Shown one piece after another: positions 8,796 to 18,126 of a stretch of 64,000 nucleotides of DNA; within the stretch, counting starts at the first letter, position 1; the number at the start of each line of letters is the position of its first letter. The notes under the pieces were generated by a model. The model saw only the letters and a program-made list of their open reading frames with translations. It was not told the DNA's origin and did not search any database. Made by a program: the position numbers and the translations under genes. Source of the DNA: Bacillus sp. B15-48 (lineage in GTDB: Bacteria; Bacillota; Bacilli; Bacillales; Cytobacillaceae); assembly GCF_016879755.1 (NCBI RefSeq), contig NZ_WOFU01000004.1, forward strand, positions 248,001 through 312,000, read 5' to 3'.

Positions 8796-8895
8796 TCAAG
8801 ATGACATCACCTGCCCGCCATTTACATGATTCGTTTGTCCGGTGACAAAACAAGAATCATCAGAGGCTAATTAGACATATGTTGGTGCAGATCAA
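8796..8895 (-). pseudogene. 3' remnant of an SDR oxidoreductase gene
   Basis: On the minus strand the frame ending at the TGA at 8796-8798 reads a short tail containing ASDDSCFVTGQ and HVNGGQV. This is the typical C-terminal signature of short-chain dehydrogenases (S..xxTGQ.xxVNGG). A stop codon lies just before it and no start or Rossmann region is present. It is a fragment of a lost gene, not part of the intact SDR at 7467-8219. Confidence 0.7.
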
Positions 8896-8920
8896 ATGGC
8901 TGTCCTTGCTTATTTAAAAG

Positions 8921-8953
8921 AGAAGCCCTGTATATAAGGGATACAGGGCTTCT
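8921..8953 (-). terminator. Terminator of htpG
   Basis: AGAAGCCCTGTAT and ATACAGGGCTTCT form a 13-bp stem with a 7-nt loop. It lies just after the htpG stop on the minus strand and ends with a short T-rich tail. Confidence 0.85.
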
Positions 8954-8964
8954 TGATTGAATGT

Positions 8965-10842
8965 TTACACCATCACTTTACAAATATCATTTGTAAATTC
9001 AACAGGATCTTGAATTGGCAACCCTTCAATGAGGAGTGCTTGATTAAATAATAGGCTTGTGTAAAGTGTAAGCTTTTCTTTATCGTTTGCAAATGCTGTT
9101 TTTAATGATTCAAATACTTCGTGTTGGACATTGATTTCTAAAACTTTATCTGCTTTTACGTTTTGATTATTTGGCATTGTTTGAAGAATCTTTTCCATTT
9201 CGATTGAAATTTCCCCTTCAGTTGACAAGCAGACAGGGTGTGATTTTAACCGTTTTGATGCACGAACATCTTTTACTTTTTCAGCTAATATTTCTTTCAT
9301 TGCTGCAAATAATTCTTTATTGTCCTGTTTAGTCGTTTCTTCGGTTTTATCGCTCTCATCTTCAATGCCTAAATCACCGCTTGAAACAGATTTGAACTCT
9401 TTTTCTTTATAGTTCATGAGCATTTTAATCGCAAACTCGTCAATTTCTTCTGTGAAATATAAAATTTCAAAGCCTTTGTCGGCAACAAGCTCAGCCTGTG
9501 GCAGCTTTTCGATTCGTTCAATCGATGCTCCTGTAGCATAATAAATGTATTTTTGTTCCTCCGGCATTCTTGATACATATTCATCAAGTGTCACGAGTTT
9601 CTTTTCTTTTGATGAATAGAATAGCAATAAGTCTTGTAAGATTTCTTTGTTGGCGCCGAAGTCATTATAGACGCCAAATTTCAGCTGACGACCGAAGGAG
9701 TTGAAAAATTGATCATATTTTTCTCGATCATTTTTTAATAACGATTGTAATTCGCTTTTAATTTTTTTATTAATATTCTTGGCAATTAACTTCAATTGGC
9801 GGTTTTGCTGAAGCATTTCCCTTGAAATGTTTAGTGATAAGTCTTCAGAATCCACCATTCCTTTGACAAAGCTAAAATGATCTGGAAGGAGGTCTGCACA
9901 TTTATTCATAATTAAAACGCCACTAGAATATAATTCTAAGCCTTTTTCAAATTCCTTTGAATAATAATCAAATGGTATGTTTTCAGGGATAAAAAGAATG
10001 GCATTATAGCGAATAGAACCATCCACACTAATATGGATATGCTTTAATGGCTTGTCAAACCCGTATTGTTTTTCATTGTAAAAGTTTGCATAGTCTTCAT
10101 CAGTAAGTTCACTTTTATTTTTTCTCCAAATTGGAACCATGCTGTTAAGCGTTTGTTCTTCAGTAAACTCATCGTACTCATTCTCGCTGCCTTCTCTTAA
10201 ACTTCTTTCGGTAATGTCCATTTTAATTGGATAACGAATGAAATCAGAGTATTTTTTAATGATTTGCTTTAGTCGATATTCTTCAAGGTATTCATCAAAG
10301 CTTTCATCTTCCGTATTTTCCTTGATTTTAAGGATGATTTCCGTTCCAACGGTTGATTTTTCAACAGGTTGGATCGTATACCCATCTGCACCTTCAGATT
10401 CCCATTTATAGGCTTGATCAGCTCCTAAAGCTTTGCTAATGACCGTCACAACATCTGCTACCATAAAAGCCGCATAAAAGCCGACTCCGAATTGGCCAAT
10501 AATATCATGTCCATCTTTTAGTTCATTCTCTTTTTTAAATGCTAGTGAACCACTCTTTGCAATGATACCTAAATTGTTTTCAAGTTCTTCTTTCGTCATG
10601 CCAATTCCGGTATCCTTGATTGTTAACGTTCGATCTTCCTTATTTGACACTACTTTTATGTAATAGTTTTCTTTATTAAATGTGAGGGAATCATCTGTTA
10701 AAGCCTTGTAGTAGATTTTGTCAATTGCATCGCTTGCGTTCGATATTAACTCTCTTAGAAACACTTCTTTCTGAGAATAAATGGAGTTGATCATCATTTC
10801 TAATAGCCTTTTTGATTCTGCTTGGAATTGTTTCTTTTCCAT
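8965..10842 (-). CDS. htpG: Molecular chaperone HtpG (Hsp90)
   Basis: A 625-residue cytoplasmic Hsp90 ATPase that helps fold client proteins during stress. The GHKL ATPase motifs are visible: [12 protein letters not shown] near 32, DTGIGM near 92 and [11 protein letters not shown] near 115. Middle and C-terminal dimerisation domains follow at full length. The ATG at 10842 is chosen over a GTG at 10860 because AAGGAG sits 8-9 bases upstream of it. It is monocistronic, with its own promoter, a perfect CIRCE operator and a terminator. The CIRCE is unusual because B. subtilis htpG is not an HrcA target. Confidence 0.97.
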   Translation of the reverse strand: MEKKQFQAESKRLLEMMINSIYSQKEVFLRELISNASDAIDKIYYKALTDDSLTFNKENYYIKVVSNKEDRTLTIKDTGIGMTKEELENNLGIIAKSGSLAFKKENELKDGHDIIGQFGVGFYAAFMVADVVTVISKALGADQAYKWESEGADGYTIQPVEKSTVGTEIILKIKENTEDESFDEYLEEYRLKQIIKKYSDFIRYPIKMDITERSLREGSENEYDEFTEEQTLNSMVPIWRKNKSELTDEDYANFYNEKQYGFDKPLKHIHISVDGSIRYNAILFIPENIPFDYYSKEFEKGLELYSSGVLIMNKCADLLPDHFSFVKGMVDSEDLSLNISREMLQQNRQLKLIAKNINKKIKSELQSLLKNDREKYDQFFNSFGRQLKFGVYNDFGANKEILQDLLLFYSSKEKKLVTLDEYVSRMPEEQKYIYYATGASIERIEKLPQAELVADKGFEILYFTEEIDEFAIKMLMNYKEKEFKSVSSGDLGIEDESDKTEETTKQDNKELFAAMKEILAEKVKDVRASKRLKSHPVCLSTEGEISIEMEKILQTMPNNQNVKADKVLEINVQHEVFESLKTAFANDKEKLTLYTSLLFNQALLIEGLPIQDPVEFTNDICKVMV

Positions 10843-10878
10843 ATCAACCTCTCCTTTCACGTGATTTAGTAAAATCGT

Positions 10879-10905
10879 TTAGCACTCAATTATGCTGAGT
10901 GCTAA
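10879..10905 (-). promoter_or_regulatory. CIRCE operator (HrcA-binding) of htpG
   Basis: TTAGCACTC-N9-GAGTGCTAA matches the CIRCE consensus exactly, including the 9-bp spacer. It sits at the likely transcription start and 36 bp before the htpG ATG, the usual place for HrcA repression. Confidence 0.95.
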
Positions 10906-10912
10906 CCATTAT

Positions 10913-10942
10913 TAAATATCATGAAAATTATGTTTATGTCAA
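10913..10942 (-). promoter_or_regulatory. SigA-type promoter of htpG
   Basis: A perfect -35 TTGACA at 10937-10942 and a -10 TATTTA at 10913-10918 are separated by 18 bp. The CIRCE operator begins immediately downstream. Confidence 0.75.
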
Positions 10943-10982
10943 TAGTAACGAGAGTTTTATCTATAAAAAGGATAGGGTACTC

Positions 10983-12113
10983 CTATCGTACAACTCGAAA
11001 CCAACCCTCTACTTCTAAAATTAACTTCCATAAAGGAGTTGGAATGACAGCTTGATTCTGGTCGGAAGATGTTAGCTCGTGTCTAATGGTTTCTTCATTA
11101 TTCTGTTGTACTTTTTCAACCCAATGAGGGTCAACCACTATTGCTCGTCCGAGTGCTACAAAGTCTGTTTTTCCTTTCTCAAATACGAGTGCTGCTTCCT
11201 CTGGGGTATGAATATTTCCAACCCCAATGATTGGCACACGTCCGTTAACATATTCAGCAATTATTTCTGTACGTGATTTATCACTATCAATTCCTCTACG
11301 CGGTTTAGCCCAAGCGTTCGTTGTGGCAATATGAAGATAATCGATATTTGCTTGGATTAATACATCTAATAATTCAAAGGTTTCTTTCATCGTAATACCT
11401 GGTGTTTCTGGTTCTTCAGGTGAAAAACGATAACCAATTAAGAATGGTTTTGTCGCGTTTTCTTTGATCACACGTTGCACTTCATCAATTAGTTTTATTG
11501 CAAGCAAATTGCGATCTTGGAACTCATCTGTTCTTTGGTTCGAATGTGGGGAAACAAATTGTTGAAGTAAATAACCTGTTGCGCCGTGCAATTCCACTCC
11601 ATCGAATCCAGCTTCAATTGTACGGCGAGTTGCATCACCAAAGTCTTTTATCACTTCATATACTTCTTCCGTAGTTAATGCTCTCGGTGTTTGTTCAATA
11701 CTATAAAAGCCTCGATCGCCAAGAGGTGCGACTGCACTTGCACTCACGGTTTCTCCATTCGGAATAAGTCTCGGGACTGCTAAGCGACCACCATGATAAA
11801 GTTGAACGACTCCTTTCGCGCCACCAGAGTGAATGACATCTGCTAATTTGGATAGACCGTTAATTGTTCCATCGTGATCAATCCCCATTTGACCATCAAA
11901 GCCTTTCCCATTTTTTGAAACATAAGCGCATGCGGTAATGACCGTACCAACACCATTTGCACGTTCTCTGTAGTAATCAAGTTCTTCCTGTGAAACATAG
12001 TCATTTTCATCTGCAGAAAAAGTTGTCATCGGTGCCATTATAAGTCTATTTTTTACGTGGACCCCACCTTTAAATGTAAAATCTTGAAATAAGTTTTGAA
12101 CGTTTTCCATCAT
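10983..12113 (-). CDS. NADH:flavin oxidoreductase (old yellow enzyme family)
   Basis: A 376-residue FMN-dependent ene-reductase with a TIM barrel. It shows NRLIMAPMTT near 25-35, the FMN-site LHGATGYLLQQF near 180 with the substrate-binding His, and GRAIVVDPHW near the end. These enzymes reduce activated alkenes or nitro compounds. The ATG at 12113 is preferred because AAGGAG lies 8 bases before it; the longer upstream frame runs through a hairpin. It is the last gene of an iclR / FMN-reductase / OYE unit that points to xenobiotic or quinone reduction. Confidence 0.9.
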   Translation of the reverse strand: MMENVQNLFQDFTFKGGVHVKNRLIMAPMTTFSADENDYVSQEELDYYRERANGVGTVITACAYVSKNGKGFDGQMGIDHDGTINGLSKLADVIHSGGAKGVVQLYHGGRLAVPRLIPNGETVSASAVAPLGDRGFYSIEQTPRALTTEEVYEVIKDFGDATRRTIEAGFDGVELHGATGYLLQQFVSPHSNQRTDEFQDRNLLAIKLIDEVQRVIKENATKPFLIGYRFSPEEPETPGITMKETFELLDVLIQANIDYLHIATTNAWAKPRRGIDSDKSRTEIIAEYVNGRVPIIGVGNIHTPEEAALVFEKGKTDFVALGRAIVVDPHWVEKVQQNNEETIRHELTSSDQNQAVIPTPLWKLILEVEGWFRVVR

Positions 12114-12132
12114 CTTAAATTCTCCTTGTAAA

Positions 12133-12162
12133 AACACCTCTTCCAGTGAAAGAAGAGGTGTT
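12133..12162 (-). terminator. Terminator or attenuator hairpin before the OYE gene
   Basis: AACACCTCTT and AAGAGGTGTT form a 10-bp stem followed on the minus strand by TTTTT. It lies only about 20 bases before the OYE start, overlapping the leader. Transcripts from the upstream FMN reductase gene must read through, or the OYE leader is attenuated here. Confidence 0.7.
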
Positions 12163-12278
12163 GTATTTTTAGCTAATAACAGGAAAAATAAACTATTAAA
12201 ATTTATTGTTTCCAAACGTATCAGTGCAACTACGCCCTTGTCTGCGACCTTAGGGATTTGTCAATCGGCGAGTTTTCT

Positions 12279-12821
12279 TTATACGTATTGTTTCATCCAA
12301 TCTTGGAAGTTAGCAATTACACCATCTATGTAGGCGATCGTTGAATCGTCTGTTAAGTTTCCTTCAGCATCGAATTTCTCATGCACTGCGCCTACATATA
12401 CTTCATTCCCACCTAGTACGGGAGAATTTAAACCACTAGCAAATAGAATGTCGCGCAAGTGCATTTGGGCTTTGACAGAACCTAAAATCCCCATTGAAGA
12501 GCCCATGATAATAGATGGTTTTCCATTCATGACCTTATCTACGCGACTTAACCAATCAATCGCATTTCCCAATACACCTGGAATGGAAGAATTATATTCA
12601 GGCGTTACCCAAAGAACGGCATCAGCTTCTTTTACCTTCGCTTTAAAGTCAAGCACTTCTTGCGGTGCATCTAATTCAATATCTTGGTTGTACATTGGGA
12701 GCGGAGCCAAGTCTAAAATCTCCACTTCAAATTGATTAGCATACCGTTTTTGAATATGTTTCGCCAGTTGTAAATTATATGAATCTTTCCGAATACTTCC
12801 TACAATTGCTACTACTTTCAT
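12279..12821 (-). CDS. NADPH-dependent FMN reductase / azoreductase
   Basis: A 180-residue flavodoxin-like reductase. GSIRKDSYN at about 8-16 is the FMN phosphate loop, and PEYNSSIPGVLGNAIDW near 78-94 is the signature of the FMN_red family. These dimeric enzymes reduce flavin, quinones, azo dyes or chromate. The ATG at 12821 follows a GGAGG site at 8 bases, so the five extra upstream codons are dropped. The IclR-type regulator gene lies immediately upstream and an old yellow enzyme gene downstream, suggesting one redox unit. Confidence 0.92.
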   Translation of the reverse strand: MKVVAIVGSIRKDSYNLQLAKHIQKRYANQFEVEILDLAPLPMYNQDIELDAPQEVLDFKAKVKEADAVLWVTPEYNSSIPGVLGNAIDWLSRVDKVMNGKPSIIMGSSMGILGSVKAQMHLRDILFASGLNSPVLGGNEVYVGAVHEKFDAEGNLTDDSTIAYIDGVIANFQDWMKQYV

Positions 12822-12839
12822 TTTGTTAACCTCCAAATA

Positions 12840-13592
12840 TTAAATATTGACGAGGGTTTCTATTTCTTTTGAAATGGCTTTACTGCCTGCATGTAACTTT
12901 GTGGCAATCTGTTTAATATTGCTACGAGAGATCTGATTGGCAGGTGCTGCGATGGCTAAGGCAGCGATGACTTCTTGATTGCGAAAAACAGGAACAGCGA
13001 CACAGCGAATACCGACAATACGTTCCTCATCATCAAATGCATAACCATCTTCACGAATCGCTTTTAAATGATAGCGAAATAGTTGTGAGTCTTGAAACGT
13101 ATTTTTTGTTGCACGTTCGAGTGATAGTTTAGTAAGTAAAGACGCTAAAGGTTTTTCATCTAAATTTGCTAAGATTACTTTACCTAAAGCAGATTGATGC
13201 AGTTTTGACCGATTTCCGATTTCTTCGTCTGCTGACTCTCGGAATGGAGCATGTAATACTTGCGTCATCACAAGACTGGTTCCGTCCACTTTTCCAATAT
13301 AGGTACTCATTTGTGAAATTTGTGCGACTTGGTAAATCGAACGCAATGAAGCCCAATCCATTTCTGAACGTTTCGCAAAACTTTCGCAAAACATTTTATG
13401 ATGAATAAAATATTGAGTTTGAAGTTTATATACATACTCCATTTCTTCTAACGTTGTTAAAATTCGGAAAGTCGTCGATTTACTTAAATTCAGTTCGCCC
13501 ATCACTTCTCTTAATGTAATGCCTTTACGCTGTTTCACTAACTCTAAAACGAGAAGTCCTTTTTTTAATGTCGATACTTCATTTTGTGCCAT
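12840..13592 (-). CDS. IclR-family transcriptional regulator
   Basis: A 250-residue regulator with an N-terminal winged helix (about residues 8-70, with the LNLSKSTTFRILTTLE recognition region) and a C-terminal IclR effector domain from about 80. The ATG at 13592 has AGAGGTG at a good distance; upstream codons include the promoter and are not coding. It is the first gene of the unit with the FMN reductase and OYE genes, which it probably controls. The effector is unknown. Confidence 0.92.
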   Translation of the reverse strand: MAQNEVSTLKKGLLVLELVKQRKGITLREVMGELNLSKSTTFRILTTLEEMEYVYKLQTQYFIHHKMFCESFAKRSEMDWASLRSIYQVAQISQMSTYIGKVDGTSLVMTQVLHAPFRESADEEIGNRSKLHQSALGKVILANLDEKPLASLLTKLSLERATKNTFQDSQLFRYHLKAIREDGYAFDDEERIVGIRCVAVPVFRNQEVIAALAIAAPANQISRSNIKQIATKLHAGSKAISKEIETLVNI

Positions 13593-13614
13593 TTCATCAC
13601 CTCTGTCTGTTATT

Positions 13615-13643
13615 AGTATAGTAGTTTTATTATATTGACTCAA
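13615..13643 (-). promoter_or_regulatory. SigA-type promoter of the iclR unit
   Basis: TTGAGT at 13638-13643 and TATACT at 13615-13620 are separated by 17 bp, and the IclR gene ATG follows 23 bp downstream of the -10. Confidence 0.7.
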
Positions 13644-13691
13644 AAAATACAAGTAAAGTTTCATTATATGAAACTAGTTCTAGGATAAAAA

Positions 13692-13729
13692 AAAGCAGAG
13701 GAACAATGTTTATGTCCCCTGCTTTTTTT
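13692..13729 (-). terminator. Terminator of ilvD
   Basis: AGCAGAGG and CCCCTGCT flank a loop between ilvD and the iclR promoter. Both sides carry A/T runs, so termination could occur in either direction. Confidence 0.8.
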
Positions 13730-13739
13730 AATTTTGAAG

Positions 13740-15425
13740 TTAAATTTTCATTACTCCGCCCGTGCTCGCATTAGTTACGAGCTTAGAATAACGTGCTAAA
13801 TAGCCTTTTTTAACTTTTGGTTCAAATCCTTTCCAAGTTGCTTTCCGTTGTTCGAACTCTTCATCAGAGATTTCAAGCGTAATCGTACGGTTGTTTAAGT
13901 CAAGTTCAATCATATCGCCGTCATTAACAAAAGCAATTGGGCCCCCTTCTGCCGCTTCTGGGGAGATATGACCGATACTAATTCCACGAGATGCTCCTGA
14001 GAAGCGTCCATCTGTAAGTAAGCCGACTTTTGCTCCAAGGCCACGACCGACAATTTGGGAAGTTGGCGCAAGCATTTCTGGCATCCCAGGTCCACCTTTA
14101 GGTCCCTCATAGCGAATCACGACAACATGGCCTTCTTTTACCTTTCCAGTAATGATGCCAGATAATGCTTCCTCTTGAGAGTCAAAACAAATGGCTGGTC
14201 CACGATGATAGCCGCCTACCGATGAATCAACGGCACCAACTTTAATAATCGATCCTTCAGGTGCTAAGTTACCAAAAAGGACAGCTAGTCCCCCGCGTTC
14301 AGAATGTGGATTATCTAATGGACGGAGGACATCTTTGTCTAGAATTTCACAGCCTTCAACATTTTCGCGAAGCGTTTTCCCTGTTACTGTTAACGCATCT
14401 CCATGGATGGCATCAGGCTTTTTAAGAAGTTCATTTATGATTGCACTTACACCACCAGCATTATGCACATCTTCAATATGATAGTCTGAAGCAGGAGCAA
14501 TCTTTGCAAGATGTGGTACGCGGTTCGCCACTTCATTGATTCTTTCGATTGGATAATCAATTTCTGCTTCATGAGCTAATGCTAATGTATGAAGAACTGT
14601 ATTTGTTGACCCACCCATCGCCATATCTAAAGCAAAGGCATTATCGATCGCATCAATTGTTACAATATCCCGAGGTTTAATATCTTGTTTGATTAGTTCC
14701 ATTAATTGTTTCGCTGAGCGTTTAACAAATTCTTTACGATCCTCAGAAATAGCAAGGATCGTTCCGTTGCCCGGAAGTGCAAGACCAAGACCTTCAGCTA
14801 GACAGTTCATTGAGTTTGCAGTGAACATTCCTGAACAGGAGCCACAAGTCGGGCAAGCGACTTGTTCGATTTCTTGTAATCTAGCTTCATCAATTTGACC
14901 AGATTGATAGGCACCTACTCCTTCGAAGACAGAAGTTAAATCTAGTGCATTTCCAGCTGCATCACGACCTGCTTTCATCGGGCCACCACTAACGAACATC
15001 GTCGGGATATTCACACGAAGTGCTCCCATCATCATCCCAGGTGTAATTTTGTCACAGTTCGGAATACATACCATTCCGTCAAACCAGTGAGCAGATACAA
15101 CTGTTTCAAGTGAATCGGCAATGATTTCACGGCTAGGCAATGAATATCTCATCCCGATATGTCCCATTGCAATCCCATCATCTACGCCAATTGTATTAAA
15201 CTCAAATGGGACACCACCAGCTTCTCGAATCGCTTCTTTTACTAGTTTCCCGAATTCTTGTAAGTGAACATGGCCTGGTACTATATCTATATATGAGTTG
15301 CAAACAGCAATAAATGGTTTGCCAAAGTCCTCTTCTTTAACACCGGCTGCACGCAATAAACTACGGTGCGGGGCACGGTCAACCCCTTTTTTAATCATAT
15401 CACTTCTCATTTTCGCCTCAGACAT
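13740..15425 (-). CDS. ilvD: Dihydroxy-acid dehydratase
   Basis: A 561-residue iron-sulfur dehydratase converting 2,3-dihydroxy-isovalerate and -methylvalerate to the 2-oxo acids in Ile/Val synthesis. Conserved cysteines occur in [15 protein letters not shown] and [11 protein letters not shown], and the length matches IlvD. An AGGT-type site precedes the ATG and a terminator follows. It stands alone rather than in an ilv operon. I did not find a clear T-box in the upstream 240 bases, although B. subtilis ilv genes use T-box and CodY control. Confidence 0.97.
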   Translation of the reverse strand: MSEAKMRSDMIKKGVDRAPHRSLLRAAGVKEEDFGKPFIAVCNSYIDIVPGHVHLQEFGKLVKEAIREAGGVPFEFNTIGVDDGIAMGHIGMRYSLPSREIIADSLETVVSAHWFDGMVCIPNCDKITPGMMMGALRVNIPTMFVSGGPMKAGRDAAGNALDLTSVFEGVGAYQSGQIDEARLQEIEQVACPTCGSCSGMFTANSMNCLAEGLGLALPGNGTILAISEDRKEFVKRSAKQLMELIKQDIKPRDIVTIDAIDNAFALDMAMGGSTNTVLHTLALAHEAEIDYPIERINEVANRVPHLAKIAPASDYHIEDVHNAGGVSAIINELLKKPDAIHGDALTVTGKTLRENVEGCEILDKDVLRPLDNPHSERGGLAVLFGNLAPEGSIIKVGAVDSSVGGYHRGPAICFDSQEEALSGIITGKVKEGHVVVIRYEGPKGGPGMPEMLAPTSQIVGRGLGAKVGLLTDGRFSGASRGISIGHISPEAAEGGPIAFVNDGDMIELDLNNRTITLEISDEEFEQRKATWKGFEPKVKKGYLARYSKLVTNASTGGVMKI

Positions 15426-15615
15426 TCGCTGTGAACCTCCATTTATCTCTAAATTAAATAATAAAGTGCTATTATTATATGAAATTCTATCATGTTTTTT
15501 TAAAAAATAAAATGTTCTTACAAATAAAAAACAGATTTTCCACTATTTTTGTCGTTTTATTGGACCGGTGGAAACGGTTTAACGTTGGGGTGCTTTGGGA
15601 AAGTTTTTTTAGTAA

Positions 15616-15663
15616 AACAAAAAAAGACCGCTTGGAGCGCTTGTAATCCCAAAACGGCCTTGA
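15616..15663 (-). terminator. Terminator of the Gfo/Idh/MocA gene
   Basis: On the minus strand AAGGCCGTTTTGG pairs with CCAAGCGGTCTT (with G-U pairs), followed by seven T residues. It lies just after the stop of the oxidoreductase gene. Confidence 0.85.
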
Positions 15664-15671
15664 GAATTTTC

Positions 15672-16661
15672 TTATAGTGAGATAATTTCACCAGTTTTTA
15701 TTGATTCATAACAAGCGTCAATCACACGCATATTTTGAATCGTATTTTCCCCTGTTTGCGCAGGCGTCCCATCGTTTAAAATGACTTCAGACAGATGTTC
15801 TACTTCGGACATATAGGCATCGCCAGAGATTTTTTCTTCACGGCTTGTTTCCCCTAGATTCACCTGGATAATTCCTATTCCACCATTTGCCATGTCAGGA
15901 CGAAAAGCAAATGGTACTTTAATGGTTCCTTTCGTTCCAATCACTTCGTATTCGTTACGGCGCACCATATCAAGACTGCAATCAAACATTGCTCTTACAC
16001 CATTCTCCATTGTTAAGAAACCTTGAGTAGACTTATCAATCCCCGAATCGATTTCAGCTTGTGTAAACACTTTGACAGGCTCAGTTTGTAAAATATGGCG
16101 AATCACATGAATGGAGTAACAGCCCACATCATACAAACTTCCCCCTCCTTTATTTTTATCAAAGCGGATATTTGTATCTCGATCTTCTAAATAGAAGGAA
16201 TGACTAGACTTCATTAATTTCACTTCACCTATTTCACCTGAAGCAATAATTTCACGAACACGTTCATGTTGTGGGTGAAATTGATACATGTATGCTTCCA
16301 TGAATTTTACATTTTTTTCACGACAATATGCGACCATTTCTAAAGCCTCTTCCGTTGTTAAAGAGACTGGTTTTTCACAAAGAATATGTTTGCTATGATT
16401 AGCAGCTTCTAGAACCCACTCTTTATGCATATGATTTGGGAGTGGAATGTAAACGGCATCAATTTCGGGATCTTCTATTAATGCTTTATAATTATCATAT
16501 ACTTTCGGAATATGGTATGTTGCGGCAATTTCTTGGACAACTTCTTTATTTGAACTTGCAATACTGACTAATTGAGCGTTGTTTGTTCTAGTGATTGCAG
16601 GAATTAATTGTGTACGAGCAATTTTTGCTGTACTTAAAACGCCCCAGCGGATTTTTCTCAT
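15672..16661 (-). CDS. Gfo/Idh/MocA-family oxidoreductase
   Basis: A 329-residue NAD(P)-dependent dehydrogenase. The N-terminal Rossmann domain starts GVLSTAKIARTQ, EKPVSLT near 95-101 carries the conserved catalytic-site Lys, and the C-terminal alpha/beta domain holds GGSLYDVGCYSIH near 172-184. Members oxidise sugars, inositols or related polyols. It is a single gene between a terminator and a Nudix gene. Substrate cannot be inferred. Confidence 0.9.
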   Translation of the reverse strand: MRKIRWGVLSTAKIARTQLIPAITRTNNAQLVSIASSNKEVVQEIAATYHIPKVYDNYKALIEDPEIDAVYIPLPNHMHKEWVLEAANHSKHILCEKPVSLTTEEALEMVAYCREKNVKFMEAYMYQFHPQHERVREIIASGEIGEVKLMKSSHSFYLEDRDTNIRFDKNKGGGSLYDVGCYSIHVIRHILQTEPVKVFTQAEIDSGIDKSTQGFLTMENGVRAMFDCSLDMVRRNEYEVIGTKGTIKVPFAFRPDMANGGIGIIQVNLGETSREEKISGDAYMSEVEHLSEVILNDGTPAQTGENTIQNMRVIDACYESIKTGEIISL

Positions 16662-16780
16662 CGTAAAACCTCCCTTTAATATAATTAGTTTACTAAATTA
16701 ATAAAGGGAGGGCAATAAAACGTTTACATCCTTCTCGAAAAATACAATAAGTCCAATTGTTTATCAATTCGCTCTATTAT

Positions 16781-17455
16781 TTATTTCGATTCCGCAAGTG
16801 GATTTTGTCGCTGCAATGGCATCATTGGCTTTTCACCTGTTTGATATTTACATAGCGTTCGGAGCGATTCGATTGTTGGGCTTGCAAGTAGCATCTTCCC
16901 TATTTCATATGAAGATAAAGCTTCTTCAGGTGTCATCCATGAAGCATCATCAATTTCAAAACGTTCAGGTTTTGGTGATTGGCCATTAGGTAGTTTTGCA
17001 AGGAAAAACCTCGTATCAAAACGGATTGGTTTATATTTCGGGGTTATTCGATGTCCAAAATAGGTTAAGTGGCTAAAATCAAGGTGGAGATTTTCTTGTT
17101 TTAACATTTCTGAAAATGAGATTTCTTGATTGATTAAGAGGCGACGATAATCTATCATTTCATTTGAGCTAAGTTTAAATGGTGTCCCGTTATTTTTTTT
17201 CCCAAGAAAGATGCCTACTTCTTCGAATAGCTCTCTAATTGCAGCAACATAATGTCCTAAACCAAGTTGTTGCGAATCGTGCCAATTTCTTATAAAATTC
17301 TTAGCCATCACCGAATCTTCGTTTTCGACTGAACCACCTGGAAAAACATGATACCCAGCTAACACCTTCATGGTTTTAGGTCTTTTCGTTAAATAGACTC
17401 TAATTTTTTCATCAATTAACAAAACTGTTGATGCTGGTTTGGGAATATTAAACAC
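16781..17455 (-). CDS. Nudix hydrolase with a split Nudix box
   Basis: A 224-residue Nudix protein hydrolysing a nucleoside diphosphate linked to another moiety, possibly CoA-like. GGSVE begins the box near 41, but about 20 residues intervene before RELFEEVGI near 74-82. This insertion is like that of the NUDT19 subgroup rather than canonical 23-residue boxes. The metal-binding REx2EE core is intact. Adjacent rtp upstream on the same strand is probably unrelated. The substrate is unknown. Confidence 0.85.
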   Translation of the reverse strand: MFNIPKPASTVLLIDEKIRVYLTKRPKTMKVLAGYHVFPGGSVENEDSVMAKNFIRNWHDSQQLGLGHYVAAIRELFEEVGIFLGKKNNGTPFKLSSNEMIDYRRLLINQEISFSEMLKQENLHLDFSHLTYFGHRITPKYKPIRFDTRFFLAKLPNGQSPKPERFEIDDASWMTPEEALSSYEIGKMLLASPTIESLRTLCKYQTGEKPMMPLQRQNPLAESK

Positions 17456-17538
17456 CGAACTGCCTCCTTCTAAATTAGGTTGTTTTTAAAAAATATCCTT
17501 TATTTCTATTTCCCCGTTTTTATGAATTTTAATTGCAT

Positions 17539-17907
17539 TTAAGAAAAGTTATCTGTCAATGCTTTGCGGATGAGTTGTTCACCTCGATCTAAGTCGGCTT
17601 TAACCAGTTTTTTATAGGCTTTTGCTTGCTCTTTGTCAGCGATCGAGTAGACAGCAACTTCTTTATATTTTGCTCCGTCCTCTTTTACTTTTCTTCTTGT
17701 CAGAATCCCATCTTCCATCAACTCATGTAACGCACGATAAATTTCCGAATGTTGCGGTATGTATCCATAGGGTTTGAATGCTTTTTTGAGTTCATCGAGT
17801 AACTGCATTCCATACCAACGTTCTTTTTCAATGCTTGTAAGTAGGTAAAGTTTTAAAAAAGCCCTTTGTTTGATTAAAAAACCAGTGCTTTCTCGTTTAT
17901 TTGGCAT
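17539..17907 (-). CDS. rtp: Replication termination protein
   Basis: A 122-residue winged-helix protein with the same length and closely similar sequence throughout to B. subtilis RTP, including STGFLxKQRAFLKLY near the N-terminus, EIYRALHELMEDGIL in the middle and the C-terminal dimerisation helix ending ALTDNF. RTP dimers bind Ter sites and block the replicative helicase in a polar way at the chromosome terminus. GGAGGGG precedes the ATG. In B. subtilis a Ter site lies next to rtp and the protein represses its own gene; a promoter and two Ter-like repeats lie upstream here. PadR-like regulators share the fold but not this length and sequence. Confidence 0.93.
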   Translation of the reverse strand: MPNKRESTGFLIKQRAFLKLYLLTSIEKERWYGMQLLDELKKAFKPYGYIPQHSEIYRALHELMEDGILTRRKVKEDGAKYKEVAVYSIADKEQAKAYKKLVKADLDRGEQLIRKALTDNFS

Positions 17908-17956
17908 GAATTTCCCCTCCGAGATTTAGCTAAAGGATGGCATATGTTTTTAAATG

Positions 17957-17985
17957 ACTATAAATAGGGGTTCTAAAAATTTAAA
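17957..17985 (-). promoter_or_regulatory. Candidate promoter of rtp
   Basis: TTTAAA at 17980-17985 and TATAGT at 17957-17962 are separated by 17 bp. The -35 is weak and the -10 good. Confidence 0.5.
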
Positions 17986-18008
17986 TATTCAAACTTATTA
18001 TATCACAT

Positions 18009-18126
18009 TGTGTTAATTTCACATATGATTTACACTTTCCTTTAGCTACTAATCGTGTGCTATTTTATTTTTAATGTGAATATTGAGCGAGGAAAAATAA
18101 ATTTCCATAATGTGTAATTAGCACAT
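18009..18126. repeat. Two Ter-like inverted repeats upstream of rtp
   Basis: TGTG-N7-CACAT occurs twice, at 18009-18024 and 18111-18126, with matching AT-rich centres (TTAATTT and TAATTAG). On the minus strand both read TATGTGnnAATTA. The second, ACTATGTGCTAAT, resembles the B. subtilis Ter core ACTATGTACYAAAT. The first lies 24 bp upstream of the rtp -35. These are candidate RTP-binding sites. No coding region is seen in 17908-18210. Confidence 0.45.

Noticed and set aside
15426-15671. T-box leader upstream of ilvD
   Set aside because: No T-box core sequence or specifier stem was recognised; only a possible -10 TATAAT was seen.
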